DNA of 64,000 nucleotides, from positions 62,001-126,000 of the forward strand of contig LNKV01000009.1 of NCBI GenBank assembly GCA_001465935.1. Reading direction: 5' to 3'. The notes under the pieces were generated by a model. The model ran no database searches, was not told where the DNA came from, and worked only from the letters and a program-made list of their open reading frames with translations. Each line of letters starts with the position of its first letter. Position 1 is the stretch's first letter. Both the position numbers and the translations under genes were made by a program. This DNA is from Clarireedia homoeocarpa (taxonomy: Eukaryota; Ascomycota; Leotiomycetes; Helotiales; Rutstroemiaceae). Below are positions 35,725 to 46,744 of this stretch, piece after piece.

Positions 35725-36404
35725 TCAATGCGTCTCGTCTCGGATGAGGGCGACAATCATAGAGTACAGATAGAAGAAGAACATGACTAGGTGGAAACCG
35801 AGCTTGATGAAGGATTCCTATAGGTAGATAGCGGTTAGTATAGTCTGCATATGTGGAATAGTGCCGGGAATTTAAGTAAAGCTCACCTTCTTGTGGACAT
35901 TTAGCTTTCTGAAAATCTCTGTGGCGTCCAACAGATGTGTGTTGTCAACAATCCTAGACACGAATTAGCAGTTTGCTTTGCTCACCAGCAGATGGATGGC
36001 TAGAACTCAAACATACTTCTTAACGTTGAAGCCCAACAGTGGCAGATTAAGAATAAGTGCAATCCAGTATCCATTGATAAGGAACAGGAAAGTCAAGAAT
36101 CCATGCACCGCCGCTTCCGGAATAATATACGTGTTCAGACGGTTGCAAAGGTCGATGGGATTAATGTAGTCACTATTCAGATTTCAGATCAGTTTCAGTG
36201 CGTTGAAAAGTAGAGCACTTCTCCATGAAAAGGGAGGGTATAGTGCCATATTGGAGGGGACATATCCTTCCTTTTGCAAAACGAGATATGGGGGGAAACA
36301 CACCATTCTAGATCGCTATACATGATCGTGAAGAAGACCTGCAAAAACAGGTTGACGGCATTTATCAGTACCGCCAGAAGGTACAACCAAGCCTCGCCGG
36401 ACAT
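35725..36404 (-). CDS. ERV14: ER cargo receptor Erv14 (cornichon family)
   Basis: Four exons (36404-36304, 36172-36017, 35953-35887, 35817-35725; introns 131, 63 and 69 nt) give 138 aa, the same as yeast Erv14. The reading matches the family closely: start SGEAWLYLLAVLINAVNLFL, then DLECDYINPIDLCNRLN, NGYWIALILNLPLLGFNVKK, LLDATEIFRKLNVHKKESF, and end HLVMFFFYLYSMI. Three or four transmembrane helices are visible. Erv14 recruits many membrane proteins into COPII vesicles at the ER. A second ATG three bases upstream (36407) would add one methionine. The family is certain; paralog choice is not an issue because fungi carry one or two cornichon genes. Confidence 0.97.
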
Positions 36405-37133
36405 CATCTTGAATAATCTGTATTTCGCGTTCGCACAAGCTGCGTCTTCCCTTTTAATATTTGTCTTAGCTATCGAATCGCGATATGTGCGACAAGGAGG
36501 GCAGACAAAGTAGGTCGAGGATCAATCTAGCTCTTGGAAGCTCGCTTGTGTGCGGGTGTTTGTTTGTTTGTACAAGGTAATTGTTCGAAGGGTTTTTTTT
36601 CGTCGTCAGGTTTAGGTTCGAAGGTGGGGAGTGCCGTTAGGGGCTTTGGGTTGAGAAATTGATCGCGTGTTGCTTAGAGAACAATACGAAGAACAGGCAG
36701 AACGATCCAATGCGTTTTAAATCAGGAAAACAGATCTTTGAGGAGCTATCATAAAGCTGTTAGGAGTGGCAGGGCAAGATTCGAATGAAGACTATAAGCA
36801 GAATGACGCTTGGTGGATTGATATCGCTGCTGTAGCAAACCAAGAGTTTTGCTGATAGGACAACTAGACCTTACTCGCTTATTTGTCAAGTTATGCATTA
36901 TCATCAAGGGGGGATTGGTTATGGAATTTGGGTAAAGGAAAAGAGCTCTTGGGATGAAAGATACAATATTTTAGAGGTTAAGGTGCGCTTTGTTCATATA
37001 TTCCGGACTTGCAATTCATGCCTTGTAGTGCAGATGCCGTGGTTACTGAGTTACGCAAGTATTAGTTTGCTCAATATGTTTTGGCAACATCGCGCGACAG
37101 GATTTGCCAGGTACGTCTTATGCTATTCACAAC
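36405..37133. other. Intergenic, Erv14 promoter and MetAP1 3' flank
   Basis: About 730 bp with no supported gene. Confidence 0.5.
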
Positions 37134-38627
37134 TCATGCAGCCACTTCCTCCTTCTTCTCGCCATTTGTTTCTGGGACTGTTGGCATTGGTACCGGTCCG
37201 CCAGGAGAGTTTGGTAATCTTGCGGTTAATATTTCTACGCCGTCTTCTGTGACAAGCAGCGTATGTTCTGAGAAGGATGTTAGCTCGAGTCGTAGCAAAA
37301 GAATGCCTTGCTAGATTGCCTACCAAACTGGGCTGTCCTCTTCCCATCTTGTGTAACACTGGTCCAGTTGTCAGGCCAGGTCTTATCCCTATGAGTCCCC
37401 AGTGCAATCATGGGCTCTATTGTGAAGCACATTCCTGCTTTTGCTTGACCAACAGCCTTATTCTTCGCATAATGAGGAATATTCGGCGCGCAATGGAACA
37501 GGCTACCAACACCATGACCGCAGTATGTTTTGATGACGCTGCAGTTCGTCTCTTTCGCGCGCTTTTCTATAACGTTTCCAAACTCTCGGAAGAGCACTCC
37601 TGGCTTGACAATCTTGATCGCTTCATCCAAACACTCTCGAGCTGCTTCGACTACTCGTACCGAGTCCGGATCTGCCTTGGCTTTGTCGCCGATGTAGTAT
37701 GTCTCGTTGAGATCACTGTGGAAGCCTCCATGATAAAGAGAGATGTCAATGTTTAAAATGTCTCCATCAACGAGGACCCGCTTATCCGGAATGCCGTGGC
37801 AAATAACTTCGTTGACAGACGTGCACACTGATTTGGGAAAGTCGTAGTAATTGAGTGGTGATGGGTATGCCTATGATCGTCAGTGAGTCTGGCTTTAGCA
37901 CAACATCAGTACTCACCTCTCGCTCTAAGCAAGCCTTGTGCACAACCTCATCGATATAATCGGTAGTGACACCTGGCTTGGCTGCGGCTGCTGCGATGTC
38001 TAAGACCTCTCTCCCTAACCGACAAACCTTTCTCATCGCCTCTTGTTGTTCTTTATTCAAAATGTCGATCTTATTTCTGGGGGTAGCTCTTTCACTACGC
38101 GCAATCCCATCTTTCCAATAATCGGGATGCGGAATACTCTTAGGGACTTCTCGACGCTCGGATAAGGGGTAGACAGGCCGTAGTGGTCCAGTATACTGGA
38201 ACGTTGGGAAGGGGTTATATAAACCGGTAGCTGGATCAGGTTCAGAAACGACTTTCGGGGTGAAGAGGTTGCTGAGGAAATTACTCTGTGATTTATGTAT
38301 TTTCTTATGTTCGCCCTGTTATACTGAATTAGCTTGAGAACATAACCGACCGGCGAAGGGAGGCTAGCGAGATGAAGCCCAGATGAGAGACGGAAGTGAG
38401 GCTGTTGTCCAGGACTTGCGCAACCTCCTAGAAATTGCAGAAGCACCAACACCAACACAATGATACAAATGTAAACATACCCAACTCCTCTTGAAACAAT
38501 CTTGCGAACAGAAAAAGCTGTCTTTCATACCAAGCTTTAGACATGTCGGGCACTGTAATGTGCCAGCATCGTTGTCGCAGTCAACGCCCATGCACTTTCG
38601 CTTTGTAGCAGGTTCTTCTGAAGCCAT
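37134..38627 (-). CDS. MAP1: Methionine aminopeptidase type 1
   Basis: Four exons (38627-38481, 38315-37917, 37870-37324, 37267-37134; introns 165, 46 and 56 nt) give 408 aa. The N-terminal zinc finger C6H2 is complete: cysteines in KCMGVDCDNDAGTLQCPTC and FFCSQDC, with the His pair GEHKKIHK joined by splicing across the first intron. The catalytic part has the five cobalt/iron ligands: Asp 224 and 235 (GDILNIDIS, HSDLNETY), His 301 (YCGHGVG), Glu 334 (FTIEPM) and Glu 365 (QFEHTL). The enzyme removes the initiator methionine from nascent cytosolic proteins and binds ribosomes through the finger. The finger distinguishes it from type 2. It lies divergent from kynurenine 3-monooxygenase, 469 bp apart. 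Confidence 0.97.
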
Positions 38628-39096
38628 GATTGAGAGAGAGAGGGGTCCGTGGGTTCGAGCTTCGGATTCGAGGATGGCTTGCTTGGGCTTGCTGGTGAAG
38701 TAGGGTAAGAGCTTACTATTCACGCAATAACGAACCCACTTCTGGTCTTATGCCACGAGCGAGAAAGAAATGTGTTGGTATCGTGATGCGTGAAGTTTGT
38801 CTCGCCAGCTGTATTTCAGGATCCTCCCCAAAAAATAAGACGAGGTTCTAGGAAAGGCGCAAGCAAAGATGGCCAGCTAGTTTAGCCCGGAAGATTTTCT
38901 GCCTCAGCGGTGTCTGATAAAGGTCTAGCTTGGTGGGATGGGCGTGTTTTTAGTAATTAAATTTCTAAGTCGCTCGAGCCCCCCCTCGATATAACATAAT
39001 GAAACATCCATGGAAGCCCGGATGAAATTTATATTTTCTTCTTGAATAATTCCGGAGAAAATTTCTTTTTTTTTCTCACCTGAGAAACTCGCGATA
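38628..39096. other. Divergent promoter of MetAP1 and KMO
   Basis: 469 bp between two start codons facing away from each other. The plus-strand end has poly-T and C/T tracts before the KMO ATG. No gene is supported. Confidence 0.5.
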
Positions 39097-41079
39097 ATGG
39101 GCAAAAAAACTTCAAGACAGAAGACTATTGTGATTGGGGCCGGTCCCGTGGGAGCTTTAGCCGCACTGTATGCAGCACAACGGGGAGACGATGTCGAGAT
39201 CTACGAGCTGCGAAGTGGTGAGCGCAACATTTTTTATTTTGCATATGGTTGATTGGTGTCGCGGCGCACACTTCTACTGGGCTTGGGATGCTTGAGTCAG
39301 TATTATATCTAGTGATATGGTCGCTCAAATGCGAAACTTCGATCTCGAGGTCGTATTATTGGACATTCCGTCGAAATCACATGATGTATGCTCTGCACAA
39401 ACTGTTACGTGGAATCACATTTGGAGTCTTTTTGTCATCAGCGTTCGCTTCTTCGAACATAATACTATCTATGATGGGTCGGGTGTCTGTTATATTTCGT
39501 TCCCCTGAGCAGGATCTCTCTCGGCGCAAACTACAAACGTCACCCAATATGTTCGAGCATCCTCGCTAACCCTGCTTTAGATCTTCGTGATCCTTCCACC
39601 ACGCCTTTAAACTTCACCAAATCCATCAACTTGGCTCTATCGGAGCGGGGTATAAATGCCATGAGACAATCTGGCCGTACAGAGCTTCTGGAGAGCGTTA
39701 TGAAAGAAGCTATACCTATGAGAGGCAGAATGATTCATGGTGTATCAACGACAGGGGAAATTTACGAACAGTCACAGGACTATGACGTTCATGGAAGGGT
39801 ATTAAACTCTTAATTGCGCTTTCCAGCTTTTGCTGACTCTTCTAGGCTATCTTTGCAGTTGATCGAGGGGATCTGAACAAGCGGTTGCTCAATGACCTTG
39901 AATCAATGCCTAACGTCAAATTTCACTTCAGCCATAAATTGACTGGCGCAGATTTCAGATCTCGAAAGGCGTGGTTTGAAGTTTCAGGCGGAAAATCAAT
40001 GAAATGGTCTGTGGATGTTCGAGATCAAGAAATCGAAGTTGATTTCGACTTCTTGATCGGCGCAGATGGAGCTCATTCCGCGACACGATTCCACTTGATG
40101 AAATATCTCCAAATGGACTACCAGCAAACCTATATCGACACTTTATGGTGCGAGTTCACTATTGACCCTTCCGCCAAAACCAGTGATGACCCTAATTCCA
40201 TTTTTAAAATTTCGCCAAATCATCTACACATTTGGCCTGGAAAGGAATTCATGTTCATAGCTATACCGAGCACGGTACATATTCTTTCCAACACTGGTGT
40301 TTAAATACTAATGAATGTAGGATGGTTCATTTACATGCACACTGTTCATGCCTTCACACTACTTCTGCATATTAGAAGAAGACCCGAATAAACTGCCATC
40401 GTTTTTCGACGAACACTTTCCAGGTGTAACCGGACTAATCGATCAAACATCTCTAATAAAATCATTCACCAAGAACCCTCACCTTCCCCTCATAAGTATA
40501 AAATGCCAACCATACCACTACTCTGATTCAGTTGTCATTCTTGGCGACGCCGCTCACGCTATGGTGCCTTTCTACGGCCAAGGCATGAACGCCGGTCTCG
40601 AAGATGTACGCGTCCTCTACTCCATTCTCGATAAACACCTCTCCCCAACCCTAACCTCCACCTCATCCCCATCTCACAACCGCGCCCTCGCCCTCCAAGA
40701 ATACTCCCGCACCCGACAACCCGACGCCCACGCAATCAACGATCTCGCACTCGAAAACTATACAGAAATGCGCGCCTCGGTCATCTCGCCTGTCTACAAA
40801 CTCCGCAAGTGGCTGGAAGAGACCCTCAGCGTGTATGTACCGCGTCTGGGCTGGCAAACGAAGTATTCGCGGGTGAGTTTTGGGAACGAGAGATACTCTG
40901 AGATTGTGAAGAAGAGTAAGAGACAAGGGAGATTAATCGTAGTGGGGTTGGTGGGCGCTTTGACGAGTCCGGTTGTGTTGGGGGCAGGACTGGCTTGGTG
41001 GAGGTGGAGGAGGGCGACGAGACCGGTGCAGAGGTTTGTGAAGTTGCAGTCGTGGTTTGGGTGGAAGACTGCATATTAG
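39097..41079 (+). CDS. BNA4: Kynurenine 3-monooxygenase
   Basis: Four exons (39097-39217, 39581-39798, 39846-40274, 40321-41079; introns 363, 47 and 46 nt) give 508 aa. Motifs: FAD dinucleotide fold TIVIGAGPVGALAALYAA near the start; SINLALSERGINAMRQSG; the DG motif FLIGADGAHSATR; and GDAAHAMVPFYGQGMNAGLED, the classic KMO FAD motif. The C-terminal hydrophobic stretch LIVVGLVGALTSPVVLGAG fits the outer-membrane anchor of KMO. The enzyme hydroxylates L-kynurenine at position 3 with NADPH and O2, in the de novo NAD pathway. The first intron is unusually long for this locus, but frame and sequence on both sides agree with the family. The homology region starts right after the ATG. Confidence 0.96.
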
Positions 41080-41582
41080 TTGGATGATAGGAGCGGCGGC
41101 AGGGAGTGGGCTGCGTGTAGTGTATTTATTGGTGTTCCTTGTGGTACAATAGATTGGTACGGTACACACCACTCAGTTAGATAGACGTAGAGAATTTTAG
41201 AACATAATCCCACAACACATATGATCCGCTTGTATAGGGTTTCAAAGTGTTCATATAAGCTTCTATGTCTCTCTCTTGAAGAACTATGGAATTCCTGAGT
41301 GGCCACAAAACTGAAGGAAAGTATTTTCGTTCTTCACGCGATTCAACACCATTTTCGAAACTGATTCTAGCCAGTAAATCGTCATAGCCACTCTTAGTTC
41401 ACTCAAAACCCCACAACATCCCGCTAGAACCAGATATCTTCCCCAAACTTCCCTCTACCACCAGCCCCTACCATACCCCTTAGTCAATCCCCCCTCGCAA
41501 TTACTATCAATCTAGATCCTCCCCTAACCCGCCCCCAAATTCTCCTCCCCCCATTCCTTCTCATCTTCCCCTACCTCCTCCT
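41080..41582. other. Short intergenic region
   Basis: 503 bp of 3' flanking DNA between the convergent KMO and hydrophobin-like genes, pyrimidine-rich on the plus strand toward 41582. No gene. Confidence 0.6.
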
Positions 41583-42453
41583 TTACCACCAAGCTCCAGC
41601 ACTCCTCCTCCTCTTCTTATCCACCCCCTTCTCATCCCGCTGCTCTCTTCGAACCTTACTTACATCCGCATTACTCGCCGTACACGCCATCGATTTCTGC
41701 AGCACCGGGACTGTGACGCCGTTTTCGTAGGTTATGTTGGTCTGTGGGGGTTTTTTGGTTAGCTGTGTTAATGTGGGTTTATGTGTTATGGTGTATGGTT
41801 GGTCGGTGTGTTGTGTGATGGGTATATATCGTTAGGTGTTTGATCGGTTTGCTTGTGCGGAGCGGAGATGGGGGAAAGGGGAGATGGGGAAGGGAGGGGA
41901 AAGAGAATGGGGGAAGGGAGAGGAAAAAGAATGGGGGAAGGAGGGAGAAAGAGAGTGGGGGGAAGAGTGAGAAAGAATGAGAAGGAAGAGAGAAATGGAG
42001 AGGGAAGAGAAGAAAAACATACCCAACTCCACTCCCAGCTACAACAACCGACGACTTTGATCTGGCCGTCAGCAGCAGGGTTGAGACAAGCCCATGTATT
42101 GGCTGTTTGGGTGGTGGGTATGCCAGTCCAGGGGACGTTTGTAGCGGCGAGGGTAGCGTTGATGCCTGTTTTTGTGAAGAGAGGGGGTTAGTAGAGGTTG
42201 GGGTTGGTAAGGGAAATGGGAATGGGGGAGGAGGGTAGGGAAGGAACGGGTAGAAAATAAACACACAGCCGGTATAAAGACCATATTCATCTATAGTGCA
42301 ACAGCCTCCAAAATAACTACTTAAACACGTAGTCGTGCGGTTATACTGCTTCTGTGTCGTATCTCTCGCATCGTATCCCGAATAAGCCAATGGCGAGGCA
42401 CGCACATGAAAGAGGAGCAGAGCAAAAGTAAGGAGAACGTTTGAGAGATGCAT
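41583..42453 (-). CDS. Small secreted protein, hydrophobin-like eight-cysteine pattern
   Basis: Three exons (42453-42267, 42165-42023, 41741-41583; introns 101 and 281 nt) give 162 aa. Residues 1-19 form a signal peptide (MHLSNVLLTFALLLFHVRA). Eight cysteines follow in the order C-CC-C-C-CC-C, the order of hydrophobins, with spacing X7, X10, X25, X13, X25. That spacing fits neither class I nor class II. Trp-rich GCCSWEWSW and several NxT sites are present. The C-terminus is very basic (RREQRDEKGVDKKRRRSAG) and ends in WW. I infer a secreted protein with four disulfides, possibly surface-active or an effector-like molecule. The second intron is long because of a polypurine repeat. Splice sites (GTGTGT, GTATGT donors; CAG acceptors) are good; the family is unsure. 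Confidence 0.75.
41859..42010 (+). repeat. Imperfect polypurine tandem repeat inside an intron
   Basis: A purine-only tract of about 150 bp made of imperfect GGGGGAAGGGAGARAAAGAAT-like units lies in intron 2 of the hydrophobin-like gene. On the sense strand it is a long polypyrimidine tract. Confidence 0.85.
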
Positions 42454-45400
42454 TTTCTTTATTCCTCTAACTTAATACTTGAAATTATCCCTCTGATTTC
42501 GAAATTGATCTTCAACCCCAGTATGAAGTAGTGGAGAAAAAACTGCGTAAAGCAATGAGATAGATCACCTTCCCATTCCCATCCCGGGGAAACCCCAGGT
42601 TATACGCAACTTCCGAACCGCAAATTCCAACATTGAATGGTTCCGTAACCTGGCATATTAGAAAAGTAGGAAATCATCTGAGATAATCCGGGGTAAACAG
42701 GGAATAGGGAATACGGCAGCGGTATCCGAAGGAAAGTGAGTCGCGTGGTCAGGGGTTAATATGGGTAAATGGGTAAGCGAGGTCATAAGAATTTGGGAGA
42801 GGTTTTGTCGTAGGGGATTGAAAGGAGGGCTTTATGAAATGGGAGGGAATTTGTGGGAAGTTGGAGTTAGATTTAGATGTTTGGTTGGTTGTCTGATGAA
42901 ATGAGGTTGAGTTGAGAAGATGTTGGAAGTGGTGTTGGTCGTGCTGGTATTTGTACTGGATGGGAAGCTTTGGAGCAGAGTGAGTAGGCGGCGGGTGGTA
43001 GAATCAGTGATCCGGATACCTAATATTGTAGGCAAGCGATTTCCAAAAGAAGAAACCGAATACAAGCAGAGAGTGGTACCTTGAGCACTCGACTTGTTCT
43101 TATTTGATGAGACGGATGCCATTATACCGAAGACAGCATTATTCGGTCCGTTGAATCCGATATTTCCCGATATCTTCTTCAGGCACTCACTTGAATACCG
43201 GCCCATGACTTGATTGGAAATCAAATATCTTGTGTCTGTCAGTGTACGACTATCTTCTCTCACAATGGGCCTTGAGCTTTCTTTCCTCCATATATTCGAT
43301 TTAACAGTGTACGAAGGCTGTTCCACAACTATGCGAAACCTCTGCCTCACCTTCGCAACTTGGTGCCAATCTCAAAACTTATCCGGGCGTACAGAATGCA
43401 TGGAATATTTTCGATAATTGGTCGGCCGTCAGGCGTGCGCCGTTGTTCGTTCGTTGCAAGTGCATCAAGGTCGGCTCGCCCAGTATTCAGAGACATTTGT
43501 TACAGAGATGGCGCAGCTACCAGCGTAGCTCATGATATCCTGAGAGTCAGGTATTTGACAACTCTAAGTCAGAGAGCGCTTGCATCGTACAGAAGTCTCG
43601 CCGTGAGCAATGCTCCGGCCATAAGCGCTGCCTGTAAGCAAGTACCAGATATCGTGGGATAATCCTTTGGCTTCATTGCGACTCATATCCTGCATCATTA
43701 GTAGAAATGTCTTAGCACGTTGAATATGTCTTTCTTTCTTCAATGTGGGATGTGGACTGGACATGTGGCTTCATGGATGACTCGCAGCCAGCACATGTGT
43801 GGGGTTCAGAACGCAGCGTCACTGCACGAAACGAATACACAGACCTGATTTGTGTATCTCGCATTCGCTCGTATTCGTGATAGCATCGAGTTCCAATCGA
43901 AGTGCAAGGCGCGCGAGACAGCTGGCGACCACCTGCGATATTGTGCCCCTCGTTGAATTTCGCACATTACCCGATGCTGACGCAAGAATCCTTCGGCCCT
44001 CCTCTTCTATGACCGATGAGAAGCGCGCGAATGCTGTTCGTCCATTTATTCTGACTCCGTTTTGATGGTCATGAAGACAGACAACATTTTCTGCTGATGG
44101 AGTTGCGGAGTATCCGGAGTTCCATGGCTACGCTTTTTATTTTTTTATTTTATTTTTCCTAAAAAGAATTCTTCTTCTTCTTCTTTTTTTTTTTTCGGAG
44201 ACATGCGACTCCGTTTCCTGATCAGCTTTTGCCCATCAAAGAGAGGATTGTGTCCTTTAGTCTTGCCGTTAAGCTTCTTACAATGATGATTTGCCGGGGA
44301 TCATCTGCAGCAAAGGGATTTGTGCGAACTCCACCGCTGCTTGGCTAACTAGATAGCCAGCCAATGATGTCAGCGACTGTTACATATACTGTTGACATAA
44401 AAATTCAAATGCGGTGAAGTCACGGCACCGTTTTCTGTACGCCAGCGGCTTGGAAGCGGTACATGTCTAACTGCAGTGCCGAAAGCCCCGTAATTTATTT
44501 TCTTAGTATTTCAATCTTAGACGCCAAGGCTTGGTGGAAATGATAGTTTCGCATTTCGATATACGTAGTGTGTATTGTGTGAGAGGCTTGGAGCATTAGG
44601 ATAGCGATGGAAGGGATGCAATCATTTGCTCGATACTGATTGATCTGAATGAATCGCCGGACATCGTAATGCCTGTTCCAGGTCAGTTGACCTTGAGGGC
44701 TGAGCTGCAACAACTACTCTAGTTAAATGTAACAATGATTTGATAGAAAGTATGTAGGGGCGAGGCGGGGAGATTGATGGATGTTCAGCATCAAATTGTG
44801 CCCATTCATCTACTGCTATCTCACGGAAGACCGGAGTGGAAAGGTGACACGACGTGCTGACCGCCCACCGAGTACCCTCATCCCCCATAAGCATTTACGT
44901 ACCCAAGGGAGAAAGCATCAAGATGTTTGGTACCGCGTGGTTGGAGGCAGTGTTCAGAGACTTCCCCAATTTCGTACAACGCCTGACAACTTTATCGCAA
45001 CATAAAATCTCCATAAGTCTGATATCAGATTACTATACCACACCCCACAAACCGGGGGGATAGCACTCGCCAGCCAATAGATAGGGGACAGCGAAGAGGA
45101 TCTCCATAGTGAGAGTGTAATTGTATTTTCTTGGGTGTTACAGGCTTGCGCTTGAAGATCAAACATCACGAATCAATAGAGCCTATTCTTGTGCTTATGG
45201 GTTTCTTAGCCAGAGGTCACTTGACCTGAAGGCTGTGTCGATCGAAATAACAGCATTTTCCTAGAGGAAACATTAATCCATCCGTCCAAATAAGCTTGGC
45301 CCATAGATTCCTTCAGAGTCATCGCCCTCAGACTTGCCAATTTTGCGGCGAAGCTACTGCAATACCGGCAGTAGTTGCTCATGCATTGTGCTTGGCAAGT

Positions 45401-46412
45401 GCTAAGTGCACCACAGATCTTCACATAAGCAATAATAAAACAGTAGCGGAACAGGCCGAGATCTCTCTTATCATACAAATCGGTGCATGCCAAGCAAGAG
45501 ATCTTTCTCCTTTCTACCGCAAAAGTAATATAGCGGAGTGCTAAGAAGTTTGCGGAGCACGGTTTTATTTACTTGTATGGGTTACAGTGTAAGTTCCCGA
45601 AATAGTTTGGCGGCTCGGGTCGCTTGTAAGACCCTGTGTATTGCTTGGCCGGAACACAGCGTGTTACAGGCCATTTCTTTCCTCAACGGCACATCCTGCG
45701 TACATGGATTTGAGAAACATTGGAGAGAACGTGTAGTATTTGCGGAAGGGCTTTGGAAGCCAAGGAATTTCATATGGAACTTGGCAGATGAATTCCAGCT
45801 TGGCCTTATTATTTTGGTGTAACTCCGAACTCCGCCATGTATCTTTTGTCCTTAGTTCTACTTGGTGGGGGAGACGTGGGAGACGTGGGAGGCGTGGGAG
45901 GCGTGGGGAGGCGTGGGAGGAAAACCGGGGAGGTCTGCGTAAGCAAGCATGCCAAATCCATACAACGGAGTACGTGCCCCCCCCCTCGTGGAAGATTCGC
46001 TCGCTGATAATCTTTCTTGGCGTACATCTTAAGTGTGCATTTCGCGGCTACGAGGAATCTCTTGGCAGTCCTGTTGTTACCCTTCTTGGCTGAAGCTGTG
46101 TGCCCATTTGCCAATGTTTTGCTCGGCCCTGCCTAGACTTGTCAGACACTCCAAGAACTCCAAGATACCAAAATACAATCTCCTTACAGCATGCGGCTTG
46201 AGGTGAGAGACAGGTGAGGGAGGGGCGAGGGTGGTCAAGAAGTATATAATCTGTGGTGTTTGTCTTCTTTCTACTCCTCATTCGGCATTTTCATCTTCAT
46301 CTTCATCTCAATCATCACACATCAGAAAGACCAGCAATACAATACAATCAAGCAAACGCATATCTACTTTAATCCTCAACCACAACTTTCCATCAACCAA
46401 CCAAAAATCACT
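42454..46412. other. 4 kb region without a supported gene
   Basis: Only short frames (60-170 codons) appear, none ATG-started with a domain, signal peptide or convincing splicing. A nonamer minisatellite lies at 45865-45920 and poly-T and poly-C runs elsewhere. The last 150 bp carry the promoter of the small gene at 46413. Confidence 0.5.
45865..45920 (+). repeat. GGAGRCGTG nonamer minisatellite, about 6 units
   Basis: Tandem copies of GGAGACGTG and GGAGGCGTG, one with an extra G, fill these bases. It is in a gene-free stretch. Confidence 0.9.
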
Positions 46413-46744
46413 ATGTCTTCCTACACTCAACAAGCCCGTCTTGGTAAGCTAACACTCATATCTACCATTTCCTGAACATCTGCTAATAAACCAATCCAGA
46501 CCGCGCCAACTCTACCTCCTCAACAGCATCATCTTCCTCTTCCTCCAGCCCCTGGCTCGTGCTAAACGGCAGCTCCGCCGACACCACCCCCACGGTCGCC
46601 TCCGCCGAAGGCCCAAACCCATTCCTCCAACTCGCTCCTGTCACTAGCGACTCCGCCGTCAACCAAATCAAACAAAAATTCCGACCAAACGAGTACGCCG
46701 AGGACAGACAACGACTCTTCCTCTTGAGAGCACGTGACAACTAG
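46413..46744 (+). CDS. Small conserved-looking protein, unknown
   Basis: Two exons (46413-46443, 46500-46744; 56 nt intron) give 91 aa. Sequence: MSSYTQQARLDRANS, then a Ser-rich run, then an ordinary globular-like part (PWLVLNGSSADTTPTV, QIKQKFRPNEYAEDRQR) and end RARDN. The ATG has a good context (CACTATGTC) and the donor GTAAGC and acceptor CAG are strong, so I consider it real. No family is recognised, no signal peptide or membrane helix is present. It stands alone in a gene-poor interval; a stress or light-induced small protein would fit the composition but is only a guess. Confidence 0.6.

Noticed and set aside
39249..39569. Open frame inside the first KMO intron
   Set aside because: Splicing 39217 to 39581 restores the kynurenine monooxygenase sequence exactly; the frame lacks a domain.
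42832..43350. 172-codon minus-strand frame
   Set aside because: Does not start at a convincing ATG, has no domain and ends in low-complexity Ser/Thr/Asn sequence.
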